From NCBI GenBank assembly GCA_030605095.1, contig JAUWBJ010000004.1, positions 1 through 40,028 of the forward strand: DNA of 40,028 nt. Reading direction: 5' to 3'. The position numbers and the translations under genes were made by a program. Positions within the stretch are counted from its first letter, which is position 1. Each line of letters opens with the position of its first letter. Below are positions 14,101-17,760 of this stretch, piece after piece. The notes beneath the pieces are model-generated. The model saw only the letters and a list, made by a program, of their open reading frames with translations, was not told the DNA's origin and did not search any database. This DNA comes from Candidatus Omnitrophota bacterium (GTDB lineage: Bacteria; Omnitrophota; Gorgyraeia; JABMRN01; RBG-13-46-9).

Positions 14101-17100
14101 GCGCCCATATTTACTTTCGATGTTTACGTTGATGGTGAAAAAATTGAACTTCTGCAACCCCAACCCGATGTTTATCAGGAGGTTTCTTTAAGAGTTATCT
14201 TAACCACTAGAGAATATACAATTGGTAGGATTAATTTGGGAGATTTTCAATTTCAAGACGTAGGAACAACTATATTCAATTGGCTGGCTAATCACGCATT
14301 GAGAAATGGTGTAAATAAAATTGCAGTTAATTATACAAGTAGGCCAACCATGTTTCATATTATGCAGTCTATTATTGATGAGAATCTGGGCGATATTTCT
14401 ACGGAAGAAGGTACGTTTTATGCAGAGACAAAAGATGGAGGAGGTATACAAATCAGAGTTAGCAATGGAATTGTTGAAAGCTGTGACATAGAAGGACTAG
14501 AAAGAAAGACATTTGAGATCGAGGATAATAGATACGTTAAAATAGGCGGCGAAATTATTGGCGAATTATTGTCGTTTCCGGCGATAGAAATAAAAGGGAC
14601 ACCCAACCCCTTTAACATATGGATCGACCCATCCGGCGCAATAACGCAATACTGGGCGAAGAGCCAGGAGTTGAGAAGGAGGATTTACAGAGATGGCACA
14701 CAGGTAGATTTTGTCTATGATGGCGATGAGCTCACCGGCGTAACTGGCACATATGAGGCGCTCGATAATGCGGCGAGAGATACTGAGATGGCGGAAGTTT
14801 GTCCCGAATTCCGCCTGCTCGCAATAGAGGCGCTCGCCGCACTCGGCACGAAGGAAGCAGTAGAGTCTATTATGGATGTGATTGAGAGCGTGGACCCAAG
14901 CAAAGCTGCCGAAAAGGAACTTTGTAAAAAAGCATGTCAAGCTCTTCTGGATATGACTCTGGCTGCCGGCCAGAACCTCGGCGAATTAATATACATGCGC
15001 GGCCAGCAGTTCTTCAACAACTGGGCAGAAGGTCTAAAGGCTCTTGGCAAGCGATATATAAAAGACCCAACAAAGTATAAAGCAACCCATCTTCCCAATG
15101 ACATCATCATCCTCAATATCGACCATCCCGATCATAGGACTAAAAGCGCCTCTTGGAATTCTAATTGGGCGTTTGTTAATAAGGTTATATTGAATGAACT
15201 AAAAAGAGGAAAGACAAAAGCAGAAAATGCCCAATATGCAGAACTGTATAAAAAGATAGATGAGGAGATTTTATCGTCTCATGATCATATGCATTCATTG
15301 ATAGACTATTTAGGATATTATTATGGAGACTTCGTTTTTGGCTATACACAAATAGGAAGATATTTAAGCAAGATTTTAGGTGAAATTCGTAAACTTGGAT
15401 TGCCTACTGAAAAAGGAACATACTCTCGGATTATAACTGAACTGAAAAAAGGCGCACTCAACTACAACGCCATAAAAGCCACGATTGCGCATGAGAAGAC
15501 GCATCAGGTAATCCTTTCGAAATATGATACAGAGGAGTACTGGGATGTTGTGAATATGTTTACCTCCGCCGGCGAAAATTGGAGAAAAACAAAGAAAGAG
15601 TTCTACAGGAAACAAGTGGAGCATCCTGGCTTGGATGACAATGACATAAATCTGATGTCGGATGCCCAAATTGAGATGGCCTTAGCTCTCACAGGCGATT
15701 GGGGCGAGTCCGAATTCACCGATACCTTTACGGCACCACTTATCGGACAACCTGCCATTCCGTTACTTTTCTCTAGAGGCAAGGTTATCAGACTGCGGAA
15801 GAAGACTGACACAACATTTGAAGTTACATTTGATGGTATTGAGACATATACAATCGGAATACCTGGCCAGGATGAAGTGGTCTACGTTCCAACTAAAGCC
15901 ATCACTATTGAACTAACAGATGGTGGACACTTCCACATCAAGACTAGAATTGTGAACAAACGAAGGCTTGTCAATGAGATGCTCGGTCTCTTCATCAATA
16001 ATAGAATACATATGACAAGACACGGAAAGCCGAAGGAGGGAAACGAGACCTTTGTGGCGAATGTCTCAGCTATCGTGGAATGGAGTCGGAACTTTAATGA
16101 GCCGGCTAATGAAGGTAATTCTATAACGCTCCTTACCCCTCGGTACAACAACGTTAAGATCACAAAGAAAGCCGGAAATATATTCGAAGTTGAGCCTGCC
16201 GGAAAAGACCCGCTCACAAAATTAATACCGGCCAACGGCCAAATCTCTTACTTCCCCGAATACGGCATTATGATTGGCAGAACAGAGGCCGGTCAGCTCT
16301 ACATCAAGATGCTCAAAGACGAACTTATGGACATAGGGCTTAACAAGCCCTTCAGCGCTGCCCTCGATGCCGCCTCAAACGGCGTCGACGACGCCATCAA
16401 CTCCTCGAGCAGAAGCGATGATATAGTAAATGACATAGACAGGTTCGCAGAAAAGAGATCGGTTACGCAAGCCGAAGTTATGCCGCCTGTTATCAAGCAG
16501 TCATTCCTAAGAGACCTTACCAAGCCCGAGCAGTTAACCCAAAACATGATAGAGGCAATACTTTCGATTCTGCTTTCGGGGAAGAAGTTAGTGCTGATGT
16601 TTGATAGCGGAATAGGGGGCTTACAGAGCTCCTCTCCTTTAGGTGTTTTCAGAAGCTTGAAAATGCTTAAAAAAAACAAAAACTTCAAAAAGCTTTTAAA
16701 GAATCTTGTTATTGTCGAGACGACGGCAGAGAATATGCATAATAAAATCCAGAAGTATTTCGGAGAAGAAAATACCGAAGTACTTGTATATGCCAGAGAG
16801 TCAGAAAGAGAAACATTACAGAAGCTCGAAGACAAAACGAGAATAAATCTTTTCTATATCAATGAAAAGGGATTCACGCCTGATTCATGGTACCCACTTA
16901 CCGAAATCGTAATGCTTACATTGGTCAAGCACCTAAATGGTTATAGCAAGGATGAATTACTTGCTAGCATTGACAAATCAAATATAAAGCTGGATCAATT
17001 AAATATAGCGTCGATAACAGGAAATGAAGTCATTTTGATATTCAAGCTTTTGCCCAATGCCAAGCCGTATAGTCCGCAGGAACTAAGGAAGAAAAACGCA

Positions 17101-17130
17101 AGACTAAAACGGCTTGTCAAATCGGCATAA
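1..17130 (+). CDS. Giant mosaic multidomain protein, 5'-partial (at least 5,709 aa)
   Basis: The frame is open from base 1 to the TAA at 17128-17130, so the true start lies upstream; the leucine (TTG) codon at 109 is not a credible start. Residues are numbered from base 1. Order: charged coiled coil (1-725); membrane hairpin (735-812); XRE-HTH module 1 (about 870-1165); DUF218-like domain (1287-1450); HEMLH metallopeptidase-like segment (1503-1507); XRE-HTH module 2 (1642-1925) with a decayed HExxH; partial module 3 (2161-2285); second membrane hairpin (2302-2354); half plus whole phosphotransacetylase-like domains (about 2418-2855); HEIDH (2983-2987); a long helical part; a possible Cys/His/Asp domain (3784-3835); HELRH (4269-4273); HEVLH (4460-4464); HEAT-like and YD-like pieces; HEKTH (5164-5168); C-terminal domain (5510-5709). 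Function is unknown. The ORF is certain and the domain calls vary in certainty. A cell-envelope or host-interaction role is inference only. Confidence 0.95.
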   Translation, partial: QKLKSLEDRDILPKLAEVRKTENALEKAHEYEKTGDLRRALRKINKALGKKPKDTTELLAAKKRIARIIKRNRMVSHAEKLFDTDDLEAAENALKELEVHFCGPNIEVTEEVMQKKTGSDKEGFKAWQQLKVSINNLRQQAEKRKEQLNKAELLLEKEDFAGAAAKVDEATKYGGPSTDTNSLLKRIEDTERQKDNIAIIDTSLDEIKADLNENKIDIEDLGDYTSRLEGQMKKIQKIDWKNYKQKLEKKSGQIQRSITSKRKSISKINQGRKSRIIQRLGELGNELKTLEAPKDIVALKKKVATQKNAVKNVLSRNIRKELTLSCEVLKVKIESKANQAVEKRIKEIPESLHAVDEEIPEAQTLEETRALRERLNAVNRGINQVLQEEEKERLLGLYQEVSGRLSEKHEDLKKKVGNETRKIETALRTLDGQFMPKYADLSREELEELKKEIDEVPSTEAQERLRKSVAEVRESIDNKLELYKKTIREKKIIDEMKRTIQIHINAVKGWYITERNGMLNTGVTPEQVAKGGYELLNRLDRTVPVSAEFYDKYEKELNAAVAAKNKALEEAKKERETSRPVEERQVRQEAEEGALTYLANLEEKIDQAASPSELRKLQQAIEHIPEDIWQCLSSEQRMDIKEEQARMNSDIDTILAEKKEAAASVLAGLPKKYKKLNAAVRKLINATMRGDEKAAEEAHAKIAEEYAKVVEDMDPDDKQKYQDAISFQQKPRGKTAFVITRLLVILVPLVVLAALGIHYWPQISPYIQEALRHYQVSIGASGLHQTVQYASVIPNNLLINIIGLIILGFHFFSKYLESMEFLLSEENPTLHTTPSPHLGWLPLGSPFTAFLSGVPAGGRQDRESQPDDDAIANGDEVSGEELSGDELLYAEIYKLTSILIGNPDKAERQEAGEELYQIRQSQPELVDSKIEYMMEEAGKVGTEAKAIGRRIEILRLVIKGVSQHRVEIDKEIGNGMVSRWEEGKRNISAPNLKKLADYFDVKPTLIYRGKTLIEAIKETRPDARGGRIRILRYSKGFLQWELARELGVTRQAVTAWEENQPLKPASLLILANYFGRDESIFVEEPTLIYKGKTLVDALKDASTIGEKIVILRYSKGLRIEGLADETGIPLKYLSDYERGLKPPEPEDLAILADYFELDLTLLDKAASPEEIVILLINKLERARIATMMERIVRALNSVSLKKTFMAYDIYYTSQAIRDKIARFMPFIETGSYPVGITMKNGVTLLPDNMLTNPHVMSQVEDKYGDNFWSDAQATVDFLTESDPLPEKADLIMVLRGEDLELAREAARMFMAGKASKILLSGGQGQRISEDRESEAERYREEIKAVIMDEYGKDEFDAEMIIRNNVLIVERESDSLIYDMIHSLYTLEGEAWWIDPPRSRSVILMQTPLLLKRSAATFLKQFPENVTLYRHSYKTINLAAESDLIKRGEIIAEAWDELERLEKYGPGSSGTGDAVGVRMPAQVQAFRDNVTPILEAMRTALFFHEMLHVVLNSIYSESPEDNAVLTAVAGLGSGFDWSRLRSELGVMGWQRGEESLTEYRVRLLNEALAKILELEYLSRRDWPTGDFSAKLQSLYNLLGLTDDDSRDFWMKRQPTDTALTGLQQAIHDTFMSHDLLNPHRLAAIANGDELSNEDEQLSKDIYILSDTLINSSDKAERRKDGERLYQICKSPEVNPFSLIKYMMGKAETIGRRVECLRFINNLTPEEPESASGVSADVIEKLENDGYVIYPPGALFKLAEYYKIDPILIYKGKTLMNAIKDTARDDIGARIRILCHSKGKTQEELEDILGVNRGFVAQWQNNVVRPSLQYLAKMSEYFDKEVIIIYKGNTLTEALKSAATDGEKIDILRHSKLLTQIELASGIAVRGISESTISGWENNIIPLNVEDFLIVADYFDVDITLLCGMETREAIKAALTVIAIPEVDYRRKDKIATILHKIGISSKTGRPLEDGIFAISQDEMDNITRHVDPAERIGLHEYTLGGGLVLHTQDASEKEVREGLAHACNRTIFTEDWDEDTQKFNGDTAAFLDSTICISDYDFYEELKVLFNIPVACVEANTNVEKQYAYILDEALAKLTVYEYLKKENTPLTRREGDNLTQLIKIFDLEYDESTYRYTSKTLEGFNSLRQRIFDAHELHVKPILAAIANGDDLSDEDEQLIYILSDILINSPDRAERRKAGERLYQICQSRTEILDSLINDLMDKVAGVGRKIEILQYLNNVTQVALADDIGVTVSVIEDWEEEFEIPAQEDIDKIADCFDMELVSLNPDDDSITPDSQGKDKGPIIKSILIAILSFLSLSVLLAMKPQGEIGWALPVTLILLTILLTAVIYGVISAIGRIVKRKQMMYLFTMPETSKFRPGEQILFASCDTYVDRLDEDKIGTFLEKIARTIEKAAKVYEKRTGKKALVAALSYATTKQGARLSRDPFVRYMEKAVEIVRERSPRINVLGVTQFDAAIRRKVFLDKTKSNFAPKGFPVNVFVFPNSQSFEIAKDVMDFFRSNPTIGEKSELPGKYLEELERIAESKQARIVIPESTNPLVLAAVARFLKKELGEVVLLGKRSEIISVASEKGINIREAEIIDPEEDPEELNEIVKYYCERQALGERTKKAKEVARRILKRKVVRYGAGMVALGKADCMVAGSVYDSADVITAIKMLVGMDEDVETLSGGFLMCSQSKDVGTDGKLILSDIAFTECPKDAKELSDIAVNTAQDVATYIGPNVKLAFVSGKNVESSKIREAIEITREAIGNKFDIDGSITIDGPIGLDEALKGGYNAIIFPDLNAANSAYKMLQGICKFDGLGIISGECSKPVFDMSRGADINEIYSSMVLACCGVKAKSPDDVQTLINTIESESGITTKSQKRIQAAAQTLNNLPQSANFLEYGVHLVPQSVLDKIADVLPSIEVDPDNPARGLAMKSGIILISKFEEPITPAEKEYLRMRYGTDWISADEPTKKAWRQDMRQSVFIHEIDHQIFDTILKNNPELIKNALLTQVVTHVKGTSLLGVTDKNELIALLKDSEELKSLNKELARFDQLMFLRDLLDVNGKIAFDASAKPGDEWLKLKIVLGIREITRTIIRGDKSKEITGLFSSNNSIFALMDEIDRISFENGLMSPGLLHAIADGEINVALIVDNYISSNPEMADLRSALVEILEICRDIDVLIQVRDMLKENLITKNDVRHRLILISHSEDYKPDETFEAIHRMLSEGLITTEDIETKLAPLAERAEHSAFLAFQTLYHMLKRAKEEGVDKETAFERLQAVADEVGDDAGYVFHQIWDNWMKYWSERRQAYAMTFDDIPTYILPVAQKCKDWTAFYLSVQEYVINKEELLKVLSLPLTGRKAAKAYELKEELTRDYREPAIFTEAEFDEYIIPIIQKSGLPIRDPVRYVKNMLKDGYITKPQILTHLVPIANNALNSTGKTFGNIYAMLNTGLLTADQIKTLIIPTSENAKRRTGIVLKQAYELLSGEEESTLPLSYIMTVSDIPVLGNLQTSDGLRQELDKFKSNMLGSGATKEAVVSYLHDLLSLDCNKENITQYFFILRSRIGKINADLFVARYEPLRNKLGDDISWLIPAFADLFGVDTARGNTRFISNTEFNRILDKIETGLEDIKQLVEVSVSKEPILYNLLLAKLLMYGNIKELVYRDESPYRATLALKNLNVDAFVNINDWHNVRDALHNIRTKASSTRWSAFGARIRDKIGYYVSDILADDTLVEIYADEIAQVLGDIFGRNGGFEEEFKNVYYMKGEGIEYKLLSRNADELKLGNRTGDCTATNRQNFWSLPTWMSHLGYQILQVYKDGRFVEKMHLIITDSVGVPGITIDAHEAVPQTVESGGRHVSGDPKLIRTREEIFQAGMLMVKKIASRLGIPKDEIYANGISGRKWIKKFYEEDFTTTTHLQHFRFLDGVAPSKYFFDKEFHLPFQDPKIYIQTFGTGQLSPEVREAVSRIEEQLNAYIERHPESELAIAVKEGDRARASQLIAEDENFAKEISEFTNVLDEQSPPMTIQDVYSLLYSPTLREGNANAFVIDDGSLEGYESKLIEKASSASCHIDTRLAAISVLGMFFDSANALGALKELVGGDTGYPRDSDEDKRIRAVAKHPPAETDDDTASASWTCDPEAEGTLPPGINKDGRVVREQEILQKADAEDGFTIHKITGVNKEYTIRIADSILSDGHFRAILQRALAQAEKEGLDNRIPLTFIDADFIVDSDGNAHLAGDCKMNSIVALKKRYRAILQAVEDQIPGASDILLQVLIEHELRHENPNITDNETQLTQIDIARLRALLGEDNQVIVNVARVFDEMEIISDNFVDMLLQSVVRSIYDEIKEETREDITLSQVLTEGDVYCLRNEIGNVSDIKNKLRDEIGQFLFGAKENEAIPSPEEEKVVENALSLVKEKIESMGYSYSQPRIMYVKPGVFPDIAYFFRSYNTVVLQVGQDSRNLEGDVIHEVLHGNQRGFAPRVLSDGMTTYIQAMILMERDGIRDFSLEAFGENLMRILDGFDDSEIGPFSYPYEVLTIAVAVDSLGLKPLADAYFNGDYTGIEGSMHKEKWQELIDLANDFEGKEYEELDPYLDSVLEIFGRNAIEALGQLGTPEAARVLTRFVKSASDRTSEVVQAAIQALHTGEYVDKMDTRSEFDENGRISQVIDRHSRVIEKYEYEGDTDEIKKVTLMNVKTGKTVELVVSDPDAPIFTFDVYVDGEKIELLQPQPDVYQEVSLRVILTTREYTIGRINLGDFQFQDVGTTIFNWLANHALRNGVNKIAVNYTSRPTMFHIMQSIIDENLGDISTEEGTFYAETKDGGGIQIRVSNGIVESCDIEGLERKTFEIEDNRYVKIGGEIIGELLSFPAIEIKGTPNPFNIWIDPSGAITQYWAKSQELRRRIYRDGTQVDFVYDGDELTGVTGTYEALDNAARDTEMAEVCPEFRLLAIEALAALGTKEAVESIMDVIESVDPSKAAEKELCKKACQALLDMTLAAGQNLGELIYMRGQQFFNNWAEGLKALGKRYIKDPTKYKATHLPNDIIILNIDHPDHRTKSASWNSNWAFVNKVILNELKRGKTKAENAQYAELYKKIDEEILSSHDHMHSLIDYLGYYYGDFVFGYTQIGRYLSKILGEIRKLGLPTEKGTYSRIITELKKGALNYNAIKATIAHEKTHQVILSKYDTEEYWDVVNMFTSAGENWRKTKKEFYRKQVEHPGLDDNDINLMSDAQIEMALALTGDWGESEFTDTFTAPLIGQPAIPLLFSRGKVIRLRKKTDTTFEVTFDGIETYTIGIPGQDEVVYVPTKAITIELTDGGHFHIKTRIVNKRRLVNEMLGLFINNRIHMTRHGKPKEGNETFVANVSAIVEWSRNFNEPANEGNSITLLTPRYNNVKITKKAGNIFEVEPAGKDPLTKLIPANGQISYFPEYGIMIGRTEAGQLYIKMLKDELMDIGLNKPFSAALDAASNGVDDAINSSSRSDDIVNDIDRFAEKRSVTQAEVMPPVIKQSFLRDLTKPEQLTQNMIEAILSILLSGKKLVLMFDSGIGGLQSSSPLGVFRSLKMLKKNKNFKKLLKNLVIVETTAENMHNKIQKYFGEENTEVLVYARESERETLQKLEDKTRINLFYINEKGFTPDSWYPLTEIVMLTLVKHLNGYSKDELLASIDKSNIKLDQLNIASITGNEVILIFKLLPNAKPYSPQELRKKNARLKRLVKSA
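2200..2460 (+). other. First membrane hairpin of the giant protein
   Basis: Two hydrophobic stretches at residues 735-757 (centred on LLVILVPLVVLAALGI) and 793-812 (centred on LLINIIGLIILGFHFF), joined by about 35 residues. The spacing fits two transmembrane helices, which would return the chain to its original side. A Pro/Thr-rich linker (residues 825-865) follows and leads to the first HTH module. Confidence 0.75.
2608..3500 (+). repeat. XRE-HTH module 1 (three HTH units) inside the giant protein
   Basis: Three Cro/CI-like helix-turn-helix units with cores starting near residues 951, 1028 and 1108, a period of 77-80 residues. Each has an ILRYSKG-like first helix, an ELA..LGVTRQAVTAWE-like HTH core, a LA.YF segment, and an IYKGKTL..A linker. 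The unit at 1028 is the most canonical (ARELGVTRQAVTAWEEN). The module opens with the seam GCGATTGCGAATGGGGATGA at 2608-2627, which recurs at two later modules. XRE domains normally bind DNA; whether these do is unknown. Confidence 0.85.
3850..4370 (+). other. DUF218 (YdcF/SanA-like) domain in the giant protein
   Basis: Residues 1287-1450 follow the DUF218 pattern: a strand ADLIMVLRG, a helix LAREAARMFMAGKAS, the strand-turn KILLSGGQGQ, an Ala/Glu-rich helix EAERYREEI, the strand VLIVERESDS, and the late strand VILMQTPLLLKRSAATFL with the Arg that follows in the family. DUF218 proteins such as SanA and YdcF are linked to envelope or vancomycin phenotypes, but their chemistry is poorly defined. 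A free-standing DUF218 gene is usual; one embedded between HTH modules is odd. Confidence 0.7.
4495..4740 (+). other. HExxH metallopeptidase-like segment 1 (HEMLH)
   Basis: HEMLH at residues 1503-1507 lies in a hydrophobic helix (ALFFHEMLHVVL), as in zincins. A second helix, LLNEALAKILE, offers Glu1565 as a possible third zinc ligand 58 residues after the motif. The matching part of module 2 keeps DEALAK (Glu2088) but reads EGLAH instead of HExxH, so that copy should have lost zinc binding. No full family assignment is possible by eye. Confidence 0.55.
4924..5775 (+). repeat. XRE-HTH module 2 (three HTH units) inside the giant protein
   Basis: This module begins with the same 20-base seam as module 1 (4924-4943). 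HTH cores start near residues 1712, 1789 and 1863, with spacing of 77 and 74 residues. The middle unit, with QEELEDILGVNRGFVAQWQNN, is the clearest. The first 145 bases are nearly the same as 6481-6616: 9 substitutions over 136 aligned bases plus one 9-base gap by hand alignment, which indicates recent duplication. Confidence 0.85.
6481..6850 (+). repeat. XRE-HTH module 3, shortened to one HTH unit
   Basis: The same seam is found at 6481-6500, followed by a single HTH unit starting near residue 2228 (core QVALADDIGVTVSVIEDWEEE). The module then stops and leads through a short acidic linker to the second membrane hairpin. It looks like a duplicate of module 2 that lost its second and third HTH units and its peptidase-like tail. 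Confidence 0.8.
6898..7080 (+). other. Second membrane hairpin of the giant protein
   Basis: Two hydrophobic segments at residues 2302-2321 (SILIAILSFLSLSVLLA) and 2328-2354 (WALPVTLILLTILLTAVIYG), separated by a tight turn and followed by basic residues (RIVKRK). With the first hairpin this gives an even number of crossings, so the coiled coil, the HTH modules and the later enzyme-like domains would all lie on the same side. By the positive-inside rule the RIVKRK end suggests that side is the cytoplasm; this is inference. Confidence 0.75.
7255..7545 (+). other. Partial phosphotransacetylase-like domain (C-terminal half)
   Basis: Residues 2419-2515 resemble only the last part of the PTA/PTB family: the LVAALSYATTKQG strand (family LSxSTKGS), a helix with the EIVRER pattern, the strand GVTQFDAAI (family DGxLQxDAA), a spacer containing Lys and Ser, and VFVFPNSQSFEIAK in place of FPDLNxGNIAYK. 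The acetyl-CoA/phosphate pocket cannot be complete here. It stands directly before a longer copy of the same family. Confidence 0.6.
7627..8565 (+). other. Near-complete phosphotransacetylase (PTA/PTB) domain
   Basis: Residues 2543-2855 match the family from end to end: ARIVIPESTNPLVLAA, VVLLGKRSEI, a middle block GMVALGKADCMVAGSVYDSA, LSGGFLM, the block LILSDIAFTECPKDAKELSDIA, KLAFVSG, IDGPIGLDEAL, and IIFPDLNAANSAYKMLQ. Free enzymes of this family interconvert acyl-CoA plus phosphate and acyl phosphate. Here the segment between the DEAL motif and FPDLN is shortened compared with typical enzymes, removing the usual K-x-P-x-S stretch, so catalysis is doubtful. The homology itself is secure. 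Confidence 0.85.
8920..9160 (+). other. HExxH segment 2 (HEIDH)
   Basis: HEIDH at residues 2983-2987 sits in the helix SVFIHEIDHQIFDTIL. The block ends near 9400 with GLLHAIADGEI, a variant of the junction peptide that closes the earlier peptidase-like blocks (LAAIANGDE). The shared ending suggests the same kind of cassette as in the HTH modules, although the upstream sequence differs. Confidence 0.5.
12540..12897 (+). other. HExxH segment 3 (HELRH) in a GC-rich block
   Basis: HELRH at residues 4269-4273 follows the hydrophobic helix DILLQVLIEHELRHENP, with His/Glu-rich residues after it. The surrounding DNA is clearly richer in GC than its right neighbour: bases 12661-12720 contain 36 G/C of 60, against 19 of 60 in 12901-12960 (hand counts). 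The composition step falls near 12897 and is taken as the block edge. Confidence 0.5.
13190..13740 (+). other. HExxH segment 4 (HEVLH)
   Basis: HEVLH at residues 4460-4464 follows the strand TVVLQVGQDS and is followed by a helix with LSDGMTTYIQAMILM. The pattern strand, HExxH helix, then helix with an acidic residue resembles small gluzincin-like peptidases of bacterial envelopes. The expected Glu of the second helix is not obvious, Asp being the nearest acidic residue. The block is AT-richer than its neighbours on both sides. Confidence 0.5.
13774..14110 (+). other. HEAT-like repeat plus YD-like segment
   Basis: GRNAIEALGQLGTPEAARVL is a HEAT-type (PBS-lyase-like) helix pair. Similar pieces occur at 12193-12280 (DTRLAAISVLGMFFDSANAL) and 14803-14955 (FRLLAIEALAALGTKEAVESI). 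The following FDENGRISQVIDRHSRVIEKYEY resembles a YD/RHS-type strand repeat and recurs weakly near 14683-14756 (RDGTQVDFVYDGDELTGV). These are binding or structural elements in other proteins; a role here is unknown. Confidence 0.5.
15460..15740 (+). other. HExxH segment 5 (HEKTH)
   Basis: HEKTH at residues 5164-5168 lies in the helix AIKATIAHEKTHQVIL. Further on, SDAQIEMALAL provides an acidic helix residue that could be a third ligand. A separate His cluster, SHDHMH, occurs about 70 residues earlier. The family cannot be named from sequence alone. Confidence 0.45.
16528..17130 (+). other. C-terminal domain of the giant protein
   Basis: The last 200 residues form an alpha/beta-looking domain: KKLVLMFDSGIGG, then a helix-rich part, NLVIVETTAENMH, EVLVYARESERETL, the strand INLFYINE, and ASITGNEVILIFKLLP with a basic tail. 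No catalytic family was recognised. Its position at the very end and its compact look suggest a terminal module that may recur in related giant proteins, which cannot be tested here. Confidence 0.5.
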
Positions 17131-17134
17131 CGAT

Positions 17135-17201
17135 TTTTGGCCCGGGATTAACGGTGGTATCGTCCTTCCCTAAGCGGGGCGATACCCCTCCCGGGCCAAA
17201 A
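17135..17201 (+). terminator. Large nested hairpin after the giant gene
   Basis: The outer arms TTTTGGCCCGGG (17135-17146) and CCCGGGCCAAAA (17190-17201) are perfect complements of 12 bp. Inside, GGTATCG (17156-17162) pairs with CGATACC (17180-17186). It starts 5 bases after the stop codon. There is no long U-tract after the right arm, so it may work as a terminator in either direction or as an mRNA 3'-end stabiliser. Confidence 0.7.
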
Positions 17202-17235
17202 TTTGTTAGTATATAAAAAAGTTTGATGGGGGGAC

Positions 17236-17264
17236 TTGACGATGTAGTAATTGTCAGGTATACT
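17236..17264 (+). promoter_or_regulatory. Sigma70-type promoter for the small cassette
   Basis: TTGACG at 17236-17241 and TATACT at 17259-17264 are separated by 17 bases, a near-consensus housekeeping promoter. Transcription should start about 17271, giving a leader of roughly 100 bases before the next larger gene at 17375. Confidence 0.75.
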
Positions 17265-17290
17265 TGAAGTAAATTGAGGAGAATAGTGTT

Positions 17291-17335
17291 ATGGCCTTCA
17301 AGGTCGAAGGCCTGTTTTTTATCCGCAGTAATTAA
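17291..17335 (+). CDS. Possible 14-residue leader peptide
   Basis: ATG at 17291 opens MAFKVEGLFFIRSN and stops at TAA 17333-17335. GAGGAG at 17276-17281 lies 9 bases upstream, a well-placed ribosome binding site. A GTG at 17286 would give a different 19-residue frame but is only 4 bases from the site. The peptide's codons lie in the terminator-like hairpin at 17293-17320, the layout expected of a translation-coupled attenuator. The peptide has no run of one amino acid, so no inducing tRNA is suggested. Confidence 0.4.
   Translation: MAFKVEGLFFIRSN
17293..17320 (+). terminator. Intrinsic terminator or attenuator in the leader
   Basis: GGCCTTC (17293-17299), a 6-base loop, GAAGGCC (17306-17312), then TGTTTTTT. 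It lies only about 20 bases downstream of the predicted start site. It would end most transcripts early unless relieved, so it is either an attenuator for the downstream gene or the end of a very short RNA of about 50 bases. Confidence 0.7.
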
Positions 17336-17374
17336 AAAGTTTTAAAAAGTATTTTTTGTAGAAAGGAGTTAATA

Positions 17375-17749
17375 ATGAGAGAACTAATATTTAAGAACTT
17401 AACGACTCCTACCTCTAAAAAAAGAGATATCTCCGTAGAAGAAGTTGTAGAGAGAAATGGACTAATTTCTTCAACTAAGAAAAGGTCCATCTATTTTATA
17501 AGAGGGGCCCGTCGTATAAAATCCAAAGGCGAACTCAAAAAATGGATAGATACGAGGAAGAAGAATCCCGATTTAAATAAAAAATTCTTCCATATATTAC
17601 GGAATTATTCGGATAAAAATAAACAAGATAAATTAATGTGCAAGATGAGGGGCTCTTTCTATGTAATCTCAGGCGAGTCCGCATATAATATTGTATTTGT
17701 GCACGCGATAAAAATAAGCTATCGGCAAGCTCATGGCAAGCCGGCTTAA
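17375..17749 (+). CDS. Hypothetical basic protein, 124 aa
   Basis: I do not recognise this protein. ATG at 17375 follows AAAGGAG (17362-17368) at good spacing. The product is small and very basic, with several Lys/Arg clusters (SKKRD, TKKRS, RGARRIKSK, DTRKKN), no Cys pair, no signal peptide and no membrane segment. The order is a Lys-rich N-terminus, a short strand SIYFIRGARR, a charged helix, and a C-terminal part MRGSFYVISGESAYNIVFV that looks like two strands. A nucleic-acid binding role would fit the charge but is not shown. It sits alone with a 42-codon ORF between a promoter/attenuator and a terminator, so it forms its own transcription unit between the giant gene and gpsA. Confidence 0.7.
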   Translation: MRELIFKNLTTPTSKKRDISVEEVVERNGLISSTKKRSIYFIRGARRIKSKGELKKWIDTRKKNPDLNKKFFHILRNYSDKNKQDKLMCKMRGSFYVISGESAYNIVFVHAIKISYRQAHGKPA

Positions 17750-17760
17750 GGAGAAGTAAA

